From NCBI GenBank assembly GCA_946699065.1, contig CAMPDV010000140.1:372001-436000 (forward strand): a stretch of DNA of 64,000 nt, written 5' to 3'. The notes below the pieces were generated by a model. That model made no database searches and had not been told where the DNA came from. It saw only the letters and a program-made list of their open reading frames with translations. Position numbers and translations under genes: made by a program. This DNA is from Loxodes magnus (Eukaryota > Ciliophora > Karyorelictea > Loxodida > Loxodidae). Of this stretch, positions 12,350-24,490 are shown one piece after another (position 1 is the first letter of the stretch; the number at the start of each line of letters is the position of its first letter).

Positions 12350-13245
12350 GATGATAGATAATTAAATTTTTGGTGTTCTTGGAGGATTTTCAACCTTTTT
12401 CTAATCAATCTCAAGATTACTCCAGAGGTTAAAAGAAAGTTTAAATCTTCTTATCCTTTCATTTTCTGTTTTGCAAACTCCTCTTAAGATTTTTCATTTT
12501 TCTATCATTATTTGATTTTTTTTCTTTTAAATTTATCTTAACACTTCAAATTATAATCTTTCTCTCTTTTTTTTATTTTCAATTACTTTATCTTTTCATA
12601 TTCCTTGTTTCTATCTTTTTTCTTTTCAGTATTTTTATTTGAAGTTAACAAATTACATACATCTTCTTTAAAGATACGCTCCTGATTTACTGTAATATAA
12701 TTCTTAGTTATTCTTATTGGGATAGTTTGTTTTATTTATTTTTTATCTATTTTCACTATATCAATTCTTTATTCTTTTTTATTAGTTTAATACTATAGTT
12801 TTTTATTTTCTGTTATTATTTCTATTTTCTTGATTAGTTCATTTTGTTCTGATTATTATTAAGATTAAATGTTTTTGTACCATTATATGCCTCAGAAGGG
12901 ATTTAACTCTCTTTCTTAGGATATTTGCCTTGATTCTATTTATTCTTTTAGTTCTAGTTTTTTCCGCTAAAATTTATTATTTTTCTTTAGAACTTAATCT
13001 CTTGCTGGAGGTTTAGCACTACTTTAATAATTTCTCATGGTTTTTCTACTATTCAGTAGTGAAGTCAGATATATGTGAGTTTAAAATACTCTAAGGCTAA
13101 TTTTTAGGCTAATCTTTAGAGGTGAGTTTTCTGTCTGATATGTATCTTTCTAGTTCCCTTATCCTTGTCTTAACCTTTTTAGGATGTTACTAGCTCTATC
13201 TTTTTGGATCTGTGGAAAAACTTCTACGAATCCCTTTTTCCACAT
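12350..13245 (-). mobile_element. LINE ORF1 relic
   Basis: From a possible ATG at 13245 the minus strand encodes a basic N-terminus, then W-E-I-I-K-V-V-L-N-L-Q-Q-E-I-K, which matches the signature of the ORF1 at 6325-7245 and lies at the same place relative to the following coiled coil. The rest (to about 12350) is Lys/Glu/Asn-rich coiled-coil-like sequence with several frame changes. I could not find the CCHC knuckle. A perfect 10-bp inverted repeat (13211-13220 with 13235-13244) lies at the 5' end of the reading frame. Confidence 0.5.
13211..13244. repeat. 10-bp perfect hairpin
   Basis: tgtggaaaaa at 13211-13220 is exactly complementary to tttttccaca at 13235-13244, with a 14-nt loop. It sits at the 5' end of an ORF1 relic and could be a structural element of that retrotransposon, or chance. 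Confidence 0.4.
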
Positions 13246-13890
13246 TGTTCTTTTTATTTAAATTAGTTTAATAAAATACTATTTATTGATTAGAATGAAA
13301 GGTATTCTTTAAAGATTAAATATCAGATAACTGATATTTTATGAAAGTGGTAGTTATTAATTTAACTCCAGTCAGCATTAAGATTTTCATTAATTCTTTG
13401 AATTAATAATTTAAAACTAGTAATGAGATTCAATCTACTATAATTTATTTAGCTTGTAGTTATAAAAAATCTGAGAAATATCTTTTAAGCTTTATATTTT
13501 CATTCATTTAATTTAATTTTTTTCTTTAGTTATAACAAATTAAATATTTTTTATTCTTGAATTTTACTTAATAGTCTCCGTTAAAATTAAAGATGCACTA
13601 TTAATTATTTAGAATTCTAGCTTCTAGCACTTTCGTTACTTAAACTAATTAACTTTAAAATGCTTATTTATTTATTAAGTTTATAATCTAAACTCTTAAA
13701 CGTAAAATCTCGTAAATTTAACAAGCTTTTAACTAAATAAATTATTTATTGATATCTTAGAATTAAATTTCCTTATTTAATTGTTTTTATTTACCTATTT
13801 TGATTATTTAACTTTTACTTAAAAAATATAAATTTCTATCATATAAAACCTTTTTTCTTCTTTTTATTTATATTTATTTAATTTTCTTTA
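13246..13890. other. AT-rich intergenic DNA
   Basis: No coding signature or repeat recognised. Confidence 0.4.
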
Positions 13891-13899
13891 GCAATACTA

Positions 13900-15660
13900 A
13901 TGTAGTTTAATATTCTAATGTTATTTGCTGTTCATTATAAATATGATATTATGCTAAAAATTTAAGTTTATATTTTCTTCTTCAATCTCTCTCACTGATT
14001 GCTTAAATATCTTTTTCTTTCCTCCTCACTAACAAAAATTTTATTGATTATGCAGTTTTAGAAACTAAAATTATAAATAGAATAGATTATATTCCAATCC
14101 ATCTGCTTTTATTAACGAATAAAATGCTAAATTGTACTTATCTACTTTAATTACTAATTATTTAGATCCTTTTCTTAATTTAATCTCTAGATGTTCCATT
14201 ATCTCATATAGTAATCTTTATTCAAATTACTTCCAAAATATTTATTTCCATTACCCAATATCGTCATTAATTATCCCTACTTAATGACAAACTTCCAATA
14301 GGATCTGTATGGCTTAACAATCTACAAACAAACAAGTAAGAAATTGTATTTCATATCTTAATTGTTTTATCTTAAGATCCTGATATGATATGTTTGTTAT
14401 CATTCGTTAATGTTACCTGTTCTACTGAATTTGAATGCCGTTTGGAGATGACTAAAGATGTAATATAGTCGGAATTACCTCGATCGAGATAGGGATACTC
14501 AAATGTGATGGAAGTAAGATTTGCGTTGTTCTGTTTACAGTTGATAAATTTAGTGTCTCTGAGAATTGCATATTAGAAATTTGAATTTGATTACTTACAT
14601 TTGATGAATTTATCATTAGATAAATCAGCATTCTTTAAGATGATGCGCGATAAATTTTAAGAATTTAAATTGTAGCTCATATAAATTAAGAGAGTGATTG
14701 CATTTGAGGCTGTCTACTAAGTTCTTAAGAAGCTTTTTATCACTCAATTATTGTATCACTTTTAATTTAGTTCTTAATCATTAAGAGAAGATAACTTTAG
14801 CAAAAATAGCTGCTTGCTCTATCAAGCTTAATTTGTTCAGAAGGCTTTACATTATGCTTTATTATTATAGATTCTCTGCTTTAATTTGCTCCAAGAATTA
14901 GCATAACTTATCAAATGTGATATTACTAAAATATTATATTTCATATGTAAGCAAATGTCTGCTCTTATATCTTTATTATTGCTCTCTTGATTTTAACATT
15001 AGTTGTATTAATTTTCATGATGATTCTATCTAGAAATATTGATTTATTAGGGATTAATTTTTTATCTGCATTTCTATTCCTTAGCCTTTTATTTTAGCAA
15101 GATAAAAGACATTAATTATCACTTCCTATACTGCAAGTCTAAACTACCTTACATCTATGCATAAATCCTAATTTTCTTTTAAAACCGTTCTTCCAATTTA
15201 ATTTTTTGTAATTGATCTAGCTACATTTGATCAATATTCTATGGTATCTTCTATTCCTGTACTATGTTTGATTTAGAGTTGCAAAGACAAACTATTAACT
15301 ATTCAATTTGAATCCTAAGACTTTAATTTAAAATATCCCTTAGATTCCTCTTTTGTCCTATTTACTTAACTTATATTTCCTTTAAAATTTGATCTACACT
15401 TTAATTTAAATCTACCCAGTTGTGAAGTATTATTAGTATTCTATCTTTCGTAATTAAATCTCTATGCTAAGTAAATCTGAAGGTCTGGTGTTTAAAAGTC
15501 TATTAGTGATCCAAGCAGAAATACCTTTGAGTGACTAAAAAGATGCTTTAATTCATTTAAAGACAGAAGCACTTTTACACGAAAGCTACTAAATAACTCG
15601 CTTGTCTCAATATTATACTTTAAGACAGTAAGGAAGAATGATCTTTATCCATGCATAGAA
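13900..15660 (-). CDS. Pentapeptide-repeat plus WD40 protein, probably partial or decayed
   Basis: On the minus strand about 15400-14670 encodes helical, partly Cys-rich protein (H-R-C-K-V-V-Q-T-C-S). From 14650 one uninterrupted frame gives a pentapeptide-repeat-like segment (L-K-N-A-D-L-S-N-D-K-F; N-N-A-N-L-T-S-I-T-F) directly followed by a WD40 blade (T-N-D-N-K-H-I-I-S-G-S-Q-D-K-T-I-K-I-W-N), TGA reading as the blade Trp. Pentapeptide arrays before WD40 propellers are typical of large NACHT/WD40-type signalling proteins. Only one good blade follows. The next (S-H-T-D-P-I-G-S-L-S-L) decays or passes into an intron, and a different frame (F-W-K-Q-F-E-Q-R-L-L-Y-E-I) continues to about 13900. 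So this is a gene with unplaced introns or a truncated pseudogene. Ends are approximate. Confidence 0.5.
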
Positions 15661-16359
15661 TGAGTAAAATAACTTACATTGAAATAAATAATAAAAAAGC
15701 AAAAATTAATATAACTTATAGATATAAAGAACTATAAGCAGCACTTTAAAGTTATTTTAACTAGACTATAAAGAAATAGATAAGCTATAATTATAATTAA
15801 GGGAAATAAATATAAAATAATAACAATAAATAAAATCATTTATAACTTATAATTGAAAAGAAGAAGAGAGTGGAAAATGCGAGACACAATTTAGAAATAA
15901 TATAGAAGAAACAGAAGAACATGAGTAGGAAGAATTAACTAGAGGTTGATAATAAGCTTACATAAACTCTTATATTTAACATAATTCGCATGAAATAAAC
16001 TATAAGTAGTGTAATTAACTCCCAATACTCAAAGTATTGAAAGATTTTATCTTATTATTATTATTACTTATAATTGAAAAGGTTACTAATAAAATTAAAA
16101 AAATGCTTACCAGAAATAAATATTATAAAAAGTAATAAATAAGTATAATTGAAAAAATGATGCTCATATGAAGTATAAATAGATTAATAAAGGAAATTAT
16201 ATATGATTTTGAAAGTTTAAGAAAAGTTAATTAAAATACTAAATATATAAAAAAGGAAATAAATGTAAGATATTAAAATAATTAATCAAGCAAACTTAAT
16301 TTAAAAGAATTTAATTACAAAACTAAAATTAAAAATCTATAATTTCTAATTAGTAGAAA
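15661..16359 (+). other. Purine-rich tract, unresolved
   Basis: Plus-strand purine bias and a short Arg-rich protein-like stretch from an ATG at about 15877 hint at a gene or relic, but no motif or frame stands out. Confidence 0.25.
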
Positions 16360-16600
16360 AATATAGTATTAGAAATGTTGTTTCTAGCTACATCTTTTGA
16401 ATTTAGAGAATAGCTTAGATTAGGAAGTATTTCAAATTTAGCCAATAGAAGAGGAATAGATACAGAGCAACTCTTATAGTTGATAGTTTATTTAAACCTT
16501 TTTTTTTATTTTCTTAGGTAAAGCATTTTACAAAATTAAGGTTATTTAAAATTGATTTGAGATAGATATGAGCTAAGTTTTCTTACATTTTTTATATAAT
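16360..16600 (-). pseudogene. Fragment carrying the K-[FY]-E-I-L-P-N-L-S motif
   Basis: The minus strand encodes S-C-S-V-S-I-P-L-L-L-A-K-F-E-I-L-P-N-L-S, nearly the same as the N-terminal motif of the SPRY gene at 8166-8905. The nucleotide sequence is also close. No SPRY, WD40 or other domain follows, so this is probably a truncated duplicate. Confidence 0.5.
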
Positions 16601-16611
16601 TTGAAAAATGG

Positions 16612-16775
16612 AGATTTCAAAGCTTAGCTTCTATAGTAGAAGTAATCTCCACTGGAATTGAGGCCATTAGTCCAGGGATGAAGAAAAAGTTGTTTTATCA
16701 TAGGTTTGGGAAGTCAAGTATCCATAATTGACTTTGTCTTACTCTGCTATGGCTGATTTACAAAAGCTTGAATCC
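16612..16775 (+). mobile_element. SINE-like repeat, family C (partial)
   Basis: Shares 'tttgggaagtcaagtatccataattgac' type sequence and the following 'ctctgct.tgg' with the copies at 17165-17455 (reverse) and 30898-31395. It begins with a sequence resembling the 5' part of the reverse copy (tggagatttc..aaagcttagctt). The 3' stem-loop is absent. Confidence 0.5.
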
Positions 16776-17164
16776 AAAAATCTTCGTGGCCGAAATGAAA
16801 TAAAGTTTCAACTATTAGACTTTAGAAGGTTTTAAATATTCTATACCATTTATTACAAGATTGAGAAATCTTCTATTTTATCTCACTTCAGCCTTCGGAC
16901 AGAATTACAAACACAAGAATAAGAAGAGAATCGAATTTTTGATTAAAAAAGGAAACGGAGAAGAGAAAAATTATTAACTTTTAATCAAAAACAACCTAAG
17001 AATGGTACTATCATATTAATTTATCTTGTTATGTTATAAATTCCGCTTAAATTCCCACAAAATCGAGCTAAAAATATTATTTTGGTAGACAAATTTAATG
17101 CTTTAGTTATTTAATTCAAATAATAAAGAACTTTTTATTTGATATATTTTTCGTTTTATAAATA

Positions 17165-17455
17165 AATACCTCTTGAAAATGAAGTCATGGCAGGTTGCAT
17201 CTCTTGAAACTACCAGGGCAGTATTCACATGTCATCCCAAGTCCTATTTAAGATCGCCATACCCGAAGATAATTCTGTTCCTAGGTTTTGAGGATAAGCC
17301 AAAGCAGTGGAAGACATAGCCGATCAAGGTACTAAATTCCCCAACCTCATGAAGCTATCTTTTTCTTCCTCTATCGATTCTGGCTCTAGTTCCTTCGGAG
17401 GTTCACCCACTAGAGCAAGCTAAGTTTGGAAACCTCCATATCCAAAAAATTATTA
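17165..17455 (-). mobile_element. SINE-like repeat, family C (reverse copy)
   Basis: Reverse complement of the family C body, with the conserved g-g-t-t-g-g-g-g-a-a core and a TTTA-containing 3' end at about 17165. GC-richer than flanking DNA. No coding potential that I trust. Confidence 0.55.
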
Positions 17456-17459
17456 TTAT

Positions 17460-18045
17460 AATACAATAAATAAATTTATAAAAGGTATTTAATTATTTAA
17501 TTAAGACAAGACATTATTAAATTTTCAGCGTTCTTAGAAATATTTTAGCTTCTTACCCGCCAATCTCTAGATTGCTCTAGAAATTAAATATAAAAATTTG
17601 AAAGTATCAACAAATCTTCTCCTTGATATGCTTATGATTCTTGAGACATTCATTCGTCTAGACAATTTTTGGTCTCTTTCTCTTTCTCTCCTTAATATCT
17701 AAAAGTTAAATTGAACTTAAAAATTTAAAAATTATCATATGATAACGGAACTTAGTAAAATCATTTAATTAATACCTATATAATAATTTCTTTTAATTAT
17801 ATAACGAAGAAAATATACATTAAAGCAGCAATACTAAGAAATTTTAGTCGAATCAATATTTTATAATTATAAAAAATAAAGTTAAAACTAAACATATTTG
17901 ACAAAAGAAGATATATTGATTGCTTATTTTTAAAGAATTAGATATCTAACAAGAATATAGATATTAATTTTAGTAAAGATAAATCATATAAAAATTATGT
18001 TTATACTAGAAATAATCAACAGTAATACATACTAATTATTCCAAA
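17460..18045. other. AT-rich DNA
   Basis: No gene or repeat recognised. Confidence 0.35.
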
Positions 18046-18049
18046 AAAG

Positions 18050-18690
18050 TAGATCCTTTATTTAAATATTAGCAGTCTTCTAAAGAGCATAACGGGAATA
18101 TTCTGCTGATCATTTTCTGCATACAGGAACCACCATAGTTAATGAGGTTATATTCTTTAATCATTGATTTAAAGTCATTAATAAGGCCAAATATTCAAAC
18201 CTCCATTCTTTTGTATAAATTAGAAAATTCGATAAAGTAGTATTTTGAGTATGGCTACATAAGAATATTTAAAAATAGAAGCAAATCTAGTTTTAATGAC
18301 TAAAAATTAATAGAATTTATCAAGTAAATTTTGAGAAATCAATTATAATCCTGTTAAAGTATACAAATATTTAAGCAAAGCTGATAAACAAAATTAAGGG
18401 TAATAAGATTTAAAATAATAAATGCATTGCCCTTCCAGATTAATTTCAATATTTATAGTTCTTATCTTTATGTAGCATTCTTCTTTTAAATTAAAAATTT
18501 TGAAAGAAGAAAAAGAATCCTTTTAAATTATTTTAAAATTAAGAGAGTATGCATGCTACTTACATCTTTTATGAAAATTAGCCACAGCAGATACAACACT
18601 AGTGTGACCACTCATGGTCTTACAGGTACCTATCTTGACGTCCCATAGTCTCACCGTCTAATCTCTACTTCCCGATACGATGAACTCTGC
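18050..18690 (-). pseudogene. Stray WD40 blade with unresolved downstream sequence
   Basis: At 18565-18690 the minus strand encodes one WD40 blade: E-F-I-V-S-G-S-R-D-Q-T-V-R-L-W-D, then T-M-S-G-H-T-S-V-V-S-A-V-A. It is preceded by 'tttgcag' and followed by 'gtaagt', which look like splice sites, so this could be an exon. The flanks contain no further blades. Around 18050-18240 the minus strand is protein-like in more than one frame and cannot be assigned. Either a gene with longer introns than its neighbours or a lone duplicated fragment. Confidence 0.45.
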
Positions 18691-18699
18691 AAAATATTT

Positions 18700-19345
18700 C
18701 AAATAAAATAGATGATTTTAAAAATTTTACCTTGTAATATTCATTTCATAATAAACTTAAAATTACAAATAATACGATTTAATTTTAATAAGTCTGAACA
18801 TAAATAATTTATCTTTTACTTTAATTAAAGAATATTTCCTTTCTATTATTTATTACTATTAACTTTCTTAAAATTGCATTGGAAATATATTTTACTCTTC
18901 CATATAAATAAATACTTACGAATAACGAAAATTTTGATTTTGGTAACAAAATTTTTTTTTGATTCTATTATTATTTTACTTTTATACTTTATAAAGCATT
19001 TTTAAATTACCAAAGCAACTTTCATTTTAAACTCTTATATTTTTATCTTTTGATTTTATAAAATTATCAAAATAGTATTATAAAAATAAGTAATCTATTG
19101 ATTCTACTACTAATTTATTTATAATTTTATTTGTAGTAAGTTAAAATAAACATTCAAATATTGAAAGCTTTTTTAGTTATTTTATTTTCAACCCATTTAT
19201 TAAAATAACTTTTTGTTATCCTTTCAAATTCAATCTTTCTATTTTAGAATTTTAAAACTATCAAATTTATTTCTCTGGTTATTTTATTTCAATTTCAATC
19301 CTTAAAACTAAAATAAGAGTAGTATTTTAGAATGTTGTATTTAAA
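18700..19345. other. AT-rich DNA
   Basis: Very A/T-rich, no feature recognised. Confidence 0.4.
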
Positions 19346-19760
19346 ATGGATGCTGGCTGCGTCAGATAAATTAGTAGGTAATCTTGTGCAGTGTATACTG
19401 CATTGTGAGTAATCTCGCACTAGTGTCACTACGGGGAAGGGTGGATAAGCTCCGTTGAGGTATACCTAACTTACCCCGAGGGTTCTCTCTAGCAGTATGA
19501 GAGAATTACTGATGAACCTTCTAATTACCGACTTAATAATAAACTCTTATTTTGACCTTATTCAAGAAGACTAAAGCATTTGACTCAAGATTTAAGAATA
19601 ATTTGAAATAAGAATATTCCCATTTGGAGAAGCTGAAGTTACTCTATGGACGAATAGAAGGAGCATGAGAACTCTTTTTTATATTAAATATTAATATTGA
19701 AAGATCTGCTCGCTAATAAGGTGCTACGCGTTCTATAATCATTTTTATTTATTTATTTTA
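19346..19760 (+). mobile_element. SINE-like repeat, family A, copy 1
   Basis: About 415 bp, matched along its length by 34193-34615 and 41595-42015. All start near 'gctg(c)gtcag..ttagtaggtaatct', share 'aagggtgg', 'cttattcaagaagactgaagcatt' and 'catttggagaag' blocks, and end in the common stem-loop plus a TTTA-rich tail. The body is GC-richer than its flanks, has short complementary segments and no plausible protein, as for an RNA-derived SINE. I could not identify the parent RNA or convincing pol III A/B boxes. Confidence 0.7.
19702..19734 (+). repeat. Common 3' stem-loop (family A copy 1)
   Basis: Diverged copy of the shared stem-loop. Loop side and ggtgc arm conserved, outer stem partly lost. 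Confidence 0.5.
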
Positions 19761-20127
19761 TATACTTTTTAAAACTAATAATAAAAAGTTTAGCTTTTAG
19801 CTAAAAATATTAAAAGAAGATATTTAGGGAAATAAATTTAGAGTGAAGGATTAAGATTAGAAATATGTCTTTAATTATAGATTATAAATTTAAAATATGA
19901 CTAAAGTTTCTTATGATTAATAATGGTATTTATAATCTATCAACTATTTAACTTTAATATATTTTTTAAGTTTGAATTATATTTTATGTTTAAGTTTTTT
20001 TTCCTCACAAAAAATTCGTTTCTTCCTCTTTTATAGAACTCTCGATGCCTTTTTAGCTTACTTATGAAGATTTTGAGCTGATTTAAGAAGCTTAAACCAA
20101 TTAATTTAAGAGTTAATCTTAGGAATT

Positions 20128-23100
20128 TCAAAGATTGCTTGATTGTGAATTTATATTTTTAGGATTTTCTATCAGCAAGTTTTCATCTTCCTGCTTATCC
20201 TAAGTTAGAATGTTCTATTTAATTTGGTCAATAACTTATATGAATTATTCAATATTAGGTCGATCTTCTGGCTCATAACTAAATGATTTTTTTAATAATG
20301 CTGTTAATAATTTATTTTTTTTGATTTCTGCTGAAAATTCTGGGTATTTACGTTAAGTTACTACATGTTTCTCTGCTTATTCGAAATTATCTAATTGAGG
20401 ATATGGAATTTTTTCATTAAAAATTTCAATGACTACACAAGCAAGAGATCAGATATCACATTTAGTATTTATATGAAGGTTAAATATCTCAGGTGCCATT
20501 CATTAATAAGATCCTTGCACCTTTAGAATAAAAAAATCTGAGGCTGAAATTGCTAAACCTAGATCTGCTATTTTAGGTTCATAATTTTTATCTAGTAATA
20601 TGTTAGGAGATTTAATATCACGATGAATCACCCCTGCGTTATGTATAGCTTAAATTCCTTCCGCTATTTGTTAAATGAGATTAATCTAACTAATAAATCT
20701 TTCATTCAACTATTCATTTAAATTTTAGAATAAAGATTTTCTTTAAATAGCCTTGAATAAATCATCATTTTCTTAGTATTCAGTAAGATGACATAACTTA
20801 TAATTTCCTTCTTCTTAAGTATATAATGCAATTCCTAATAATTTTAAAACTCTTTCATGATTAACAGATAAAAGAGACCTCAACTCCTGATAAAAATTTT
20901 CTATAAGCTCTTGTTAATTGACTCCTTTCTTTTAAATCATTAACTTGATTGCCAATTCATTTCCATCAACATTTATCTTATAAACTTTTCCAAATCCTCC
21001 TTCTCTTAAAAGTGTTAAGCTTTAAAAATACTAAGGATCTGGTATTAACTTTTTGTAATTAAATTCAATAATTCCATTATTTTGCTTGATAAGTTCTTAA
21101 ATATGCTTTATAGTTATTAGTTCTTTATTTTCTTAAATTGTTGGAAAATATTATTTACTTTTTTGTTAATTTTATTAGATGAACTATTAGCTTTTATTTT
21201 TATTTATATCTCTTGATTATCATTTCTTGCTTTAAATGTCATAAATATAAAAATAGAGATTTTCTTTATCTTGAACATATATCTATTTATTTTGGATTAT
21301 AGGGTTTTATTAGCAAGGTTTTCCTGGATATTTATTCTCTGATATTTATTCAAATTATAAATCATTATTTTTCCATATCAACTCAAAAACTCCTTAAAGT
21401 TATTCTCCAAACATATATATAATTCCATCTTCACCTTTAACTAAACTAACGTATGATATACTTGGAATTTCTTTTCCAATAATATTTCATGTTTCAGTTC
21501 TAAAATCAAAATATTATGCCTAAGCTTAGCTTTATTGGCCTTAACTTTTTCCGCCAAAAATTAGAATACCATTTTGTGCTATAATGCAACCAAAATTCTT
21601 ACAGCCGAATGTTATGCTCCTAAATTCTTTGCATATTCCTTCATTTACATCGAAATACTCACATTTTTCTTAAACTTGCTCTTCTGATATCATTCCTGAA
21701 ATTATATAGACATATGCATTATTTCCAACTTATCTTTATACCATTCCATGAGCACTTCTTGGATAGAGCATTTTACACTGCCTTATTACTTATCAGTTCT
21801 TTCTGTTAATCATTTAAAAGTTTTAAGCACATTTCCCATCTAATTTTCCTCCTGAAATATAAACGAAATCATTTGTTTAGTAAACTGAGCTTTCTTCATC
21901 CATCTAAATTTAACTTTCTTTGAGTTATTATTCTTAGAAGGATCTATTTTAGTATACGATTATAGTATCTTAGTTTTTAATAAAAGCATCAAATGGAATA
22001 TTTTAATTAGCATTTTTAACTTTATTATTATATTAAATTTCGCTTGATGGTGTTGATGAAGCATTATTCCTAATTGAATAATTGATATTCTCAACATTTT
22101 AAGATAATTCTTTAATTTGACTTTCTTCAATTGCTCATCTAACTTATTCAAGTGTTTTTCTGAATTACTCTATACTTGGTCTATTTCTATAATCATAGCT
22201 GAACGATTATTTTAATAGTTATGTTAATATATCAACTTAAAGTACTTAGGTTGATAATTATGGAATTCCTCTTTACTAACAAACATAATTTTAAATTTGC
22301 ATATAGTTTTCTAGTTAAGGATATGGAAGAGTTTCGTAAAATATTTCGAAAGCAACGATTGCTAAGGCTCAGATATCATTTTATTAATATTCTTCATCAT
22401 TAAAAGCTTCAGGACTCATTTGTTAGAAATAAACTCTTTTTGCGAATATTTTAAAAGTTCTTGGAATAATCAAATCTTAGATATTTATCTTAGGCTCATC
22501 GTTTTTATCTAATAGAATATTTAACGAGCAAATGTATTTGTGAGTAAGTCCGCTTTTATGAATTTCATGTACTCCTTCAGCTATCTATTAAAGTAGATTA
22601 AGTTTCTATTTAAATCTCAAATAAGGGTTTTCTAGACTTTCCAGAAATAAATTTTTATGCTTAATTACATCATACAAAGTCCCTTTTACTTAAAAATGCG
22701 TATAGTAGCAAAAATTGTAATTTTCAGTCTCTAAATTATCGATAATTACTCCTTTAAGTTTCAAAATTCTTTCATGATTCAGTTTAAGAAAAGATTAGCA
22801 TATGCAATAGAAACGGTTTATTGCTTCCTGCCAATTTAAATATTTTTATCTAGTAAATACTTTTAAGGTATATTAAACTCCTTCTACATTAATTACATAA
22901 TAGTTTCCTTAATATTCCTTTCCAAATTTTTTAAGATTGTTTAAATAAGTTCGGCTTGGAATTAATTCTTCGTAGCTTCATTCTCTTATTAGTCCATAAG
23001 GACCTCTTCTAGTTCCATTTTAATATAAAAGATTTCGAATATCCTAGACATTATAATTCCTATCTTCTTCTTAAAGTTAAACCATATTCTATATTCTTTT

Positions 23101-23480
23101 CAAATTTCTAGAAATGTTAGTTAAAAGAAGCAATTAAATAGAAAACTTCAATTACTTCTTTATTAAAATTATCAATACTCATAGATTCATCTATTTAAGC
23201 AACTTTAATTTAAAGATTCTTTTTTTGATTTGTTTATTCAAATTTAGAATTAAATATTTAACAACCAGAAGCACATCTAATGAAATCTTTTTTAACCTGC
23301 TAAGATTTAAATTCAGATAGAGTAAATTTTTGATTTTAGGGTTTCAAATTCTCGTTTAGGTCTAATTCAAAAGATTTAGCTAATTTTCGTAACTAATTTT
23401 TTATTTGAAAATTTCGTTTTAAATTATATAATAATCTTATGATAAACTTATCAGAATTGCCAAAGTTTGAGAGTTTATGG
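20128..23480 (-). CDS. Pseudokinase-Kelch-protein kinase fusion
   Basis: One minus-strand frame runs through three domains, with TGA as conserved Trp. (1) About 22990-22160: a kinase fold with beta3 Lys (Y-T-L-K-V-F) and N-D-I-W-A-L-A-I-V, but H-K-Y replacing HRD and Q-D-L replacing DFG, so catalytically dead by sequence. (2) About 21900-21270: Kelch-type propeller ([17 protein letters not shown]). (3) About 21080-20180: an active-looking tyrosine-kinase-like (TKL) kinase with [32 protein letters not shown] and D-I-W-S-L-A-C. The N-terminal 150 codons are helical. A frame change near 23090 is repaired by a short GT..AG intron (13, 16 or 19 nt fit). The first plausible stop is TGA at 20128-20130, though coding-like sequence continues for about 190 nt. 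The start is not fixed and may reach 23570. Pseudokinase-kinase pairing suggests allosteric control, as in JAKs; this is inference. Confidence 0.8.
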
Positions 23481-23574
23481 AATAAAAAAAATTGAAAAAG
23501 CTTAATTATGCTTAAAGTAAATATTAAAAAGCATAAGTTAAGGATTAATTATTTAATATATTCAATTACTATAT

Positions 23575-23607
23575 AGAGTTGCACGATATTGAGGTGCTTC
23601 ACACTCT
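23575..23607 (+). repeat. Solo copy of the common 3' stem-loop
   Basis: agagt...actct closes the outer stem with a U-A pair where the other copies have C-G, a compensatory change. The ttga loop and ggtgc arm are conserved. A TTTA-like tail follows but no recognised body precedes it, because the preceding sequence is the 5' end of the kinase gene on the other strand. Confidence 0.5.
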
Positions 23608-23879
23608 TTAATTTAATTTTTTATTTTTTGTAAAAATAAAAAAAGAAAAGCTTTCTATAATTATAATGAAGTTTAGGAAAATTTAGAAAGAATTAAGATA
23701 TAAAAATAAAGTATGTGAATAAAACATCAAACAATAGCAATTTTTAAAACATTTCAAATTATTATGAATAAAAGAGATTATAGATATAAAGATATAACTA
23801 ACTTATTTAATTAAATATAAAATGGCTTCTAAGAAATAACAGAACTTTGAATGGAAGATTTAAACAGGAAACTCTCTAA

Positions 23880-24490
23880 AAAATAAAAAAACGAAATAAT
23901 TACAATGAGTGAAAGTGAGAAGTATGATTGATATAATGAACATTAACCACTTGGATTTCCAGAATTAAAAAAACGTCCGACATAAACTCAAATAGAGATA
24001 TTATCTAAGTCATTAAAAAAGATTATGTTCAAAAATAGATACCTCACTGATAAAGTAGAAAAATTAGAAAAACTAATAATGTTTTTGCTTGAGAAACAAT
24101 ATTAATCATCATAAGAAATAGAAAAAAAACTGGAACAAAGAATTCTTTAAATTTAATAATAAATTCAGGTAACGCCATTTTCGTTTTAACAGAATTAATC
24201 AGATCCAATGGAAATAGAAAATGAAACCTCAAATTTAAATAAACAGTAAACGTTTATTTAAAATAAGCAGTAAATTTAAATTAAATAAGTGTTACAGGAA
24301 TAATAGTTTAAAAGAAGAATGAAATGTTAAGTGGGTAATAAAAAACACCAATGAAAACACTGTTACTAACTAAGTGAAATTTAAAGAAAAAATAAAAAGA
24401 TTATTAAAAAAACTATTTAGGATATATCCAACATAAAGCGGAAAAATTTATAGAAAAAAATTATTTAATTCAAATCTTAATCCTTGGAGA
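23880..24490 (+). mobile_element. LINE ORF1-like protein with altered zinc knuckle
   Basis: An ATG at about 23905 opens M-S-E-S-E-K-Y-D-W-Y-N-E-H-Q-P-L-G-F-P, then a coiled coil (R-Y-L-T-D-K-V-E-K-L-E-K-L-I-M-F-L-L-E-K), a Gln-rich linker with P-M-E-I-E-N-E, and a K-C-Q-V-G-N-K-K-H-Q-W-K-H-C segment before a basic tail. The last segment keeps H-x4-C of a CCHC knuckle but has only one upstream Cys, at the wrong spacing. The D-P-M-[DE]-[VI]-E motif just upstream of the knuckle is shared with the ORF1 at 40385-40990. So this is a member of the same broad family, diverged or damaged. Confidence 0.5.

Noticed and set aside
21960-22403. ORFs of 60-63 aa on both strands
   Set aside because: Out-of-frame or antisense pieces of the pseudokinase-Kelch-kinase gene.
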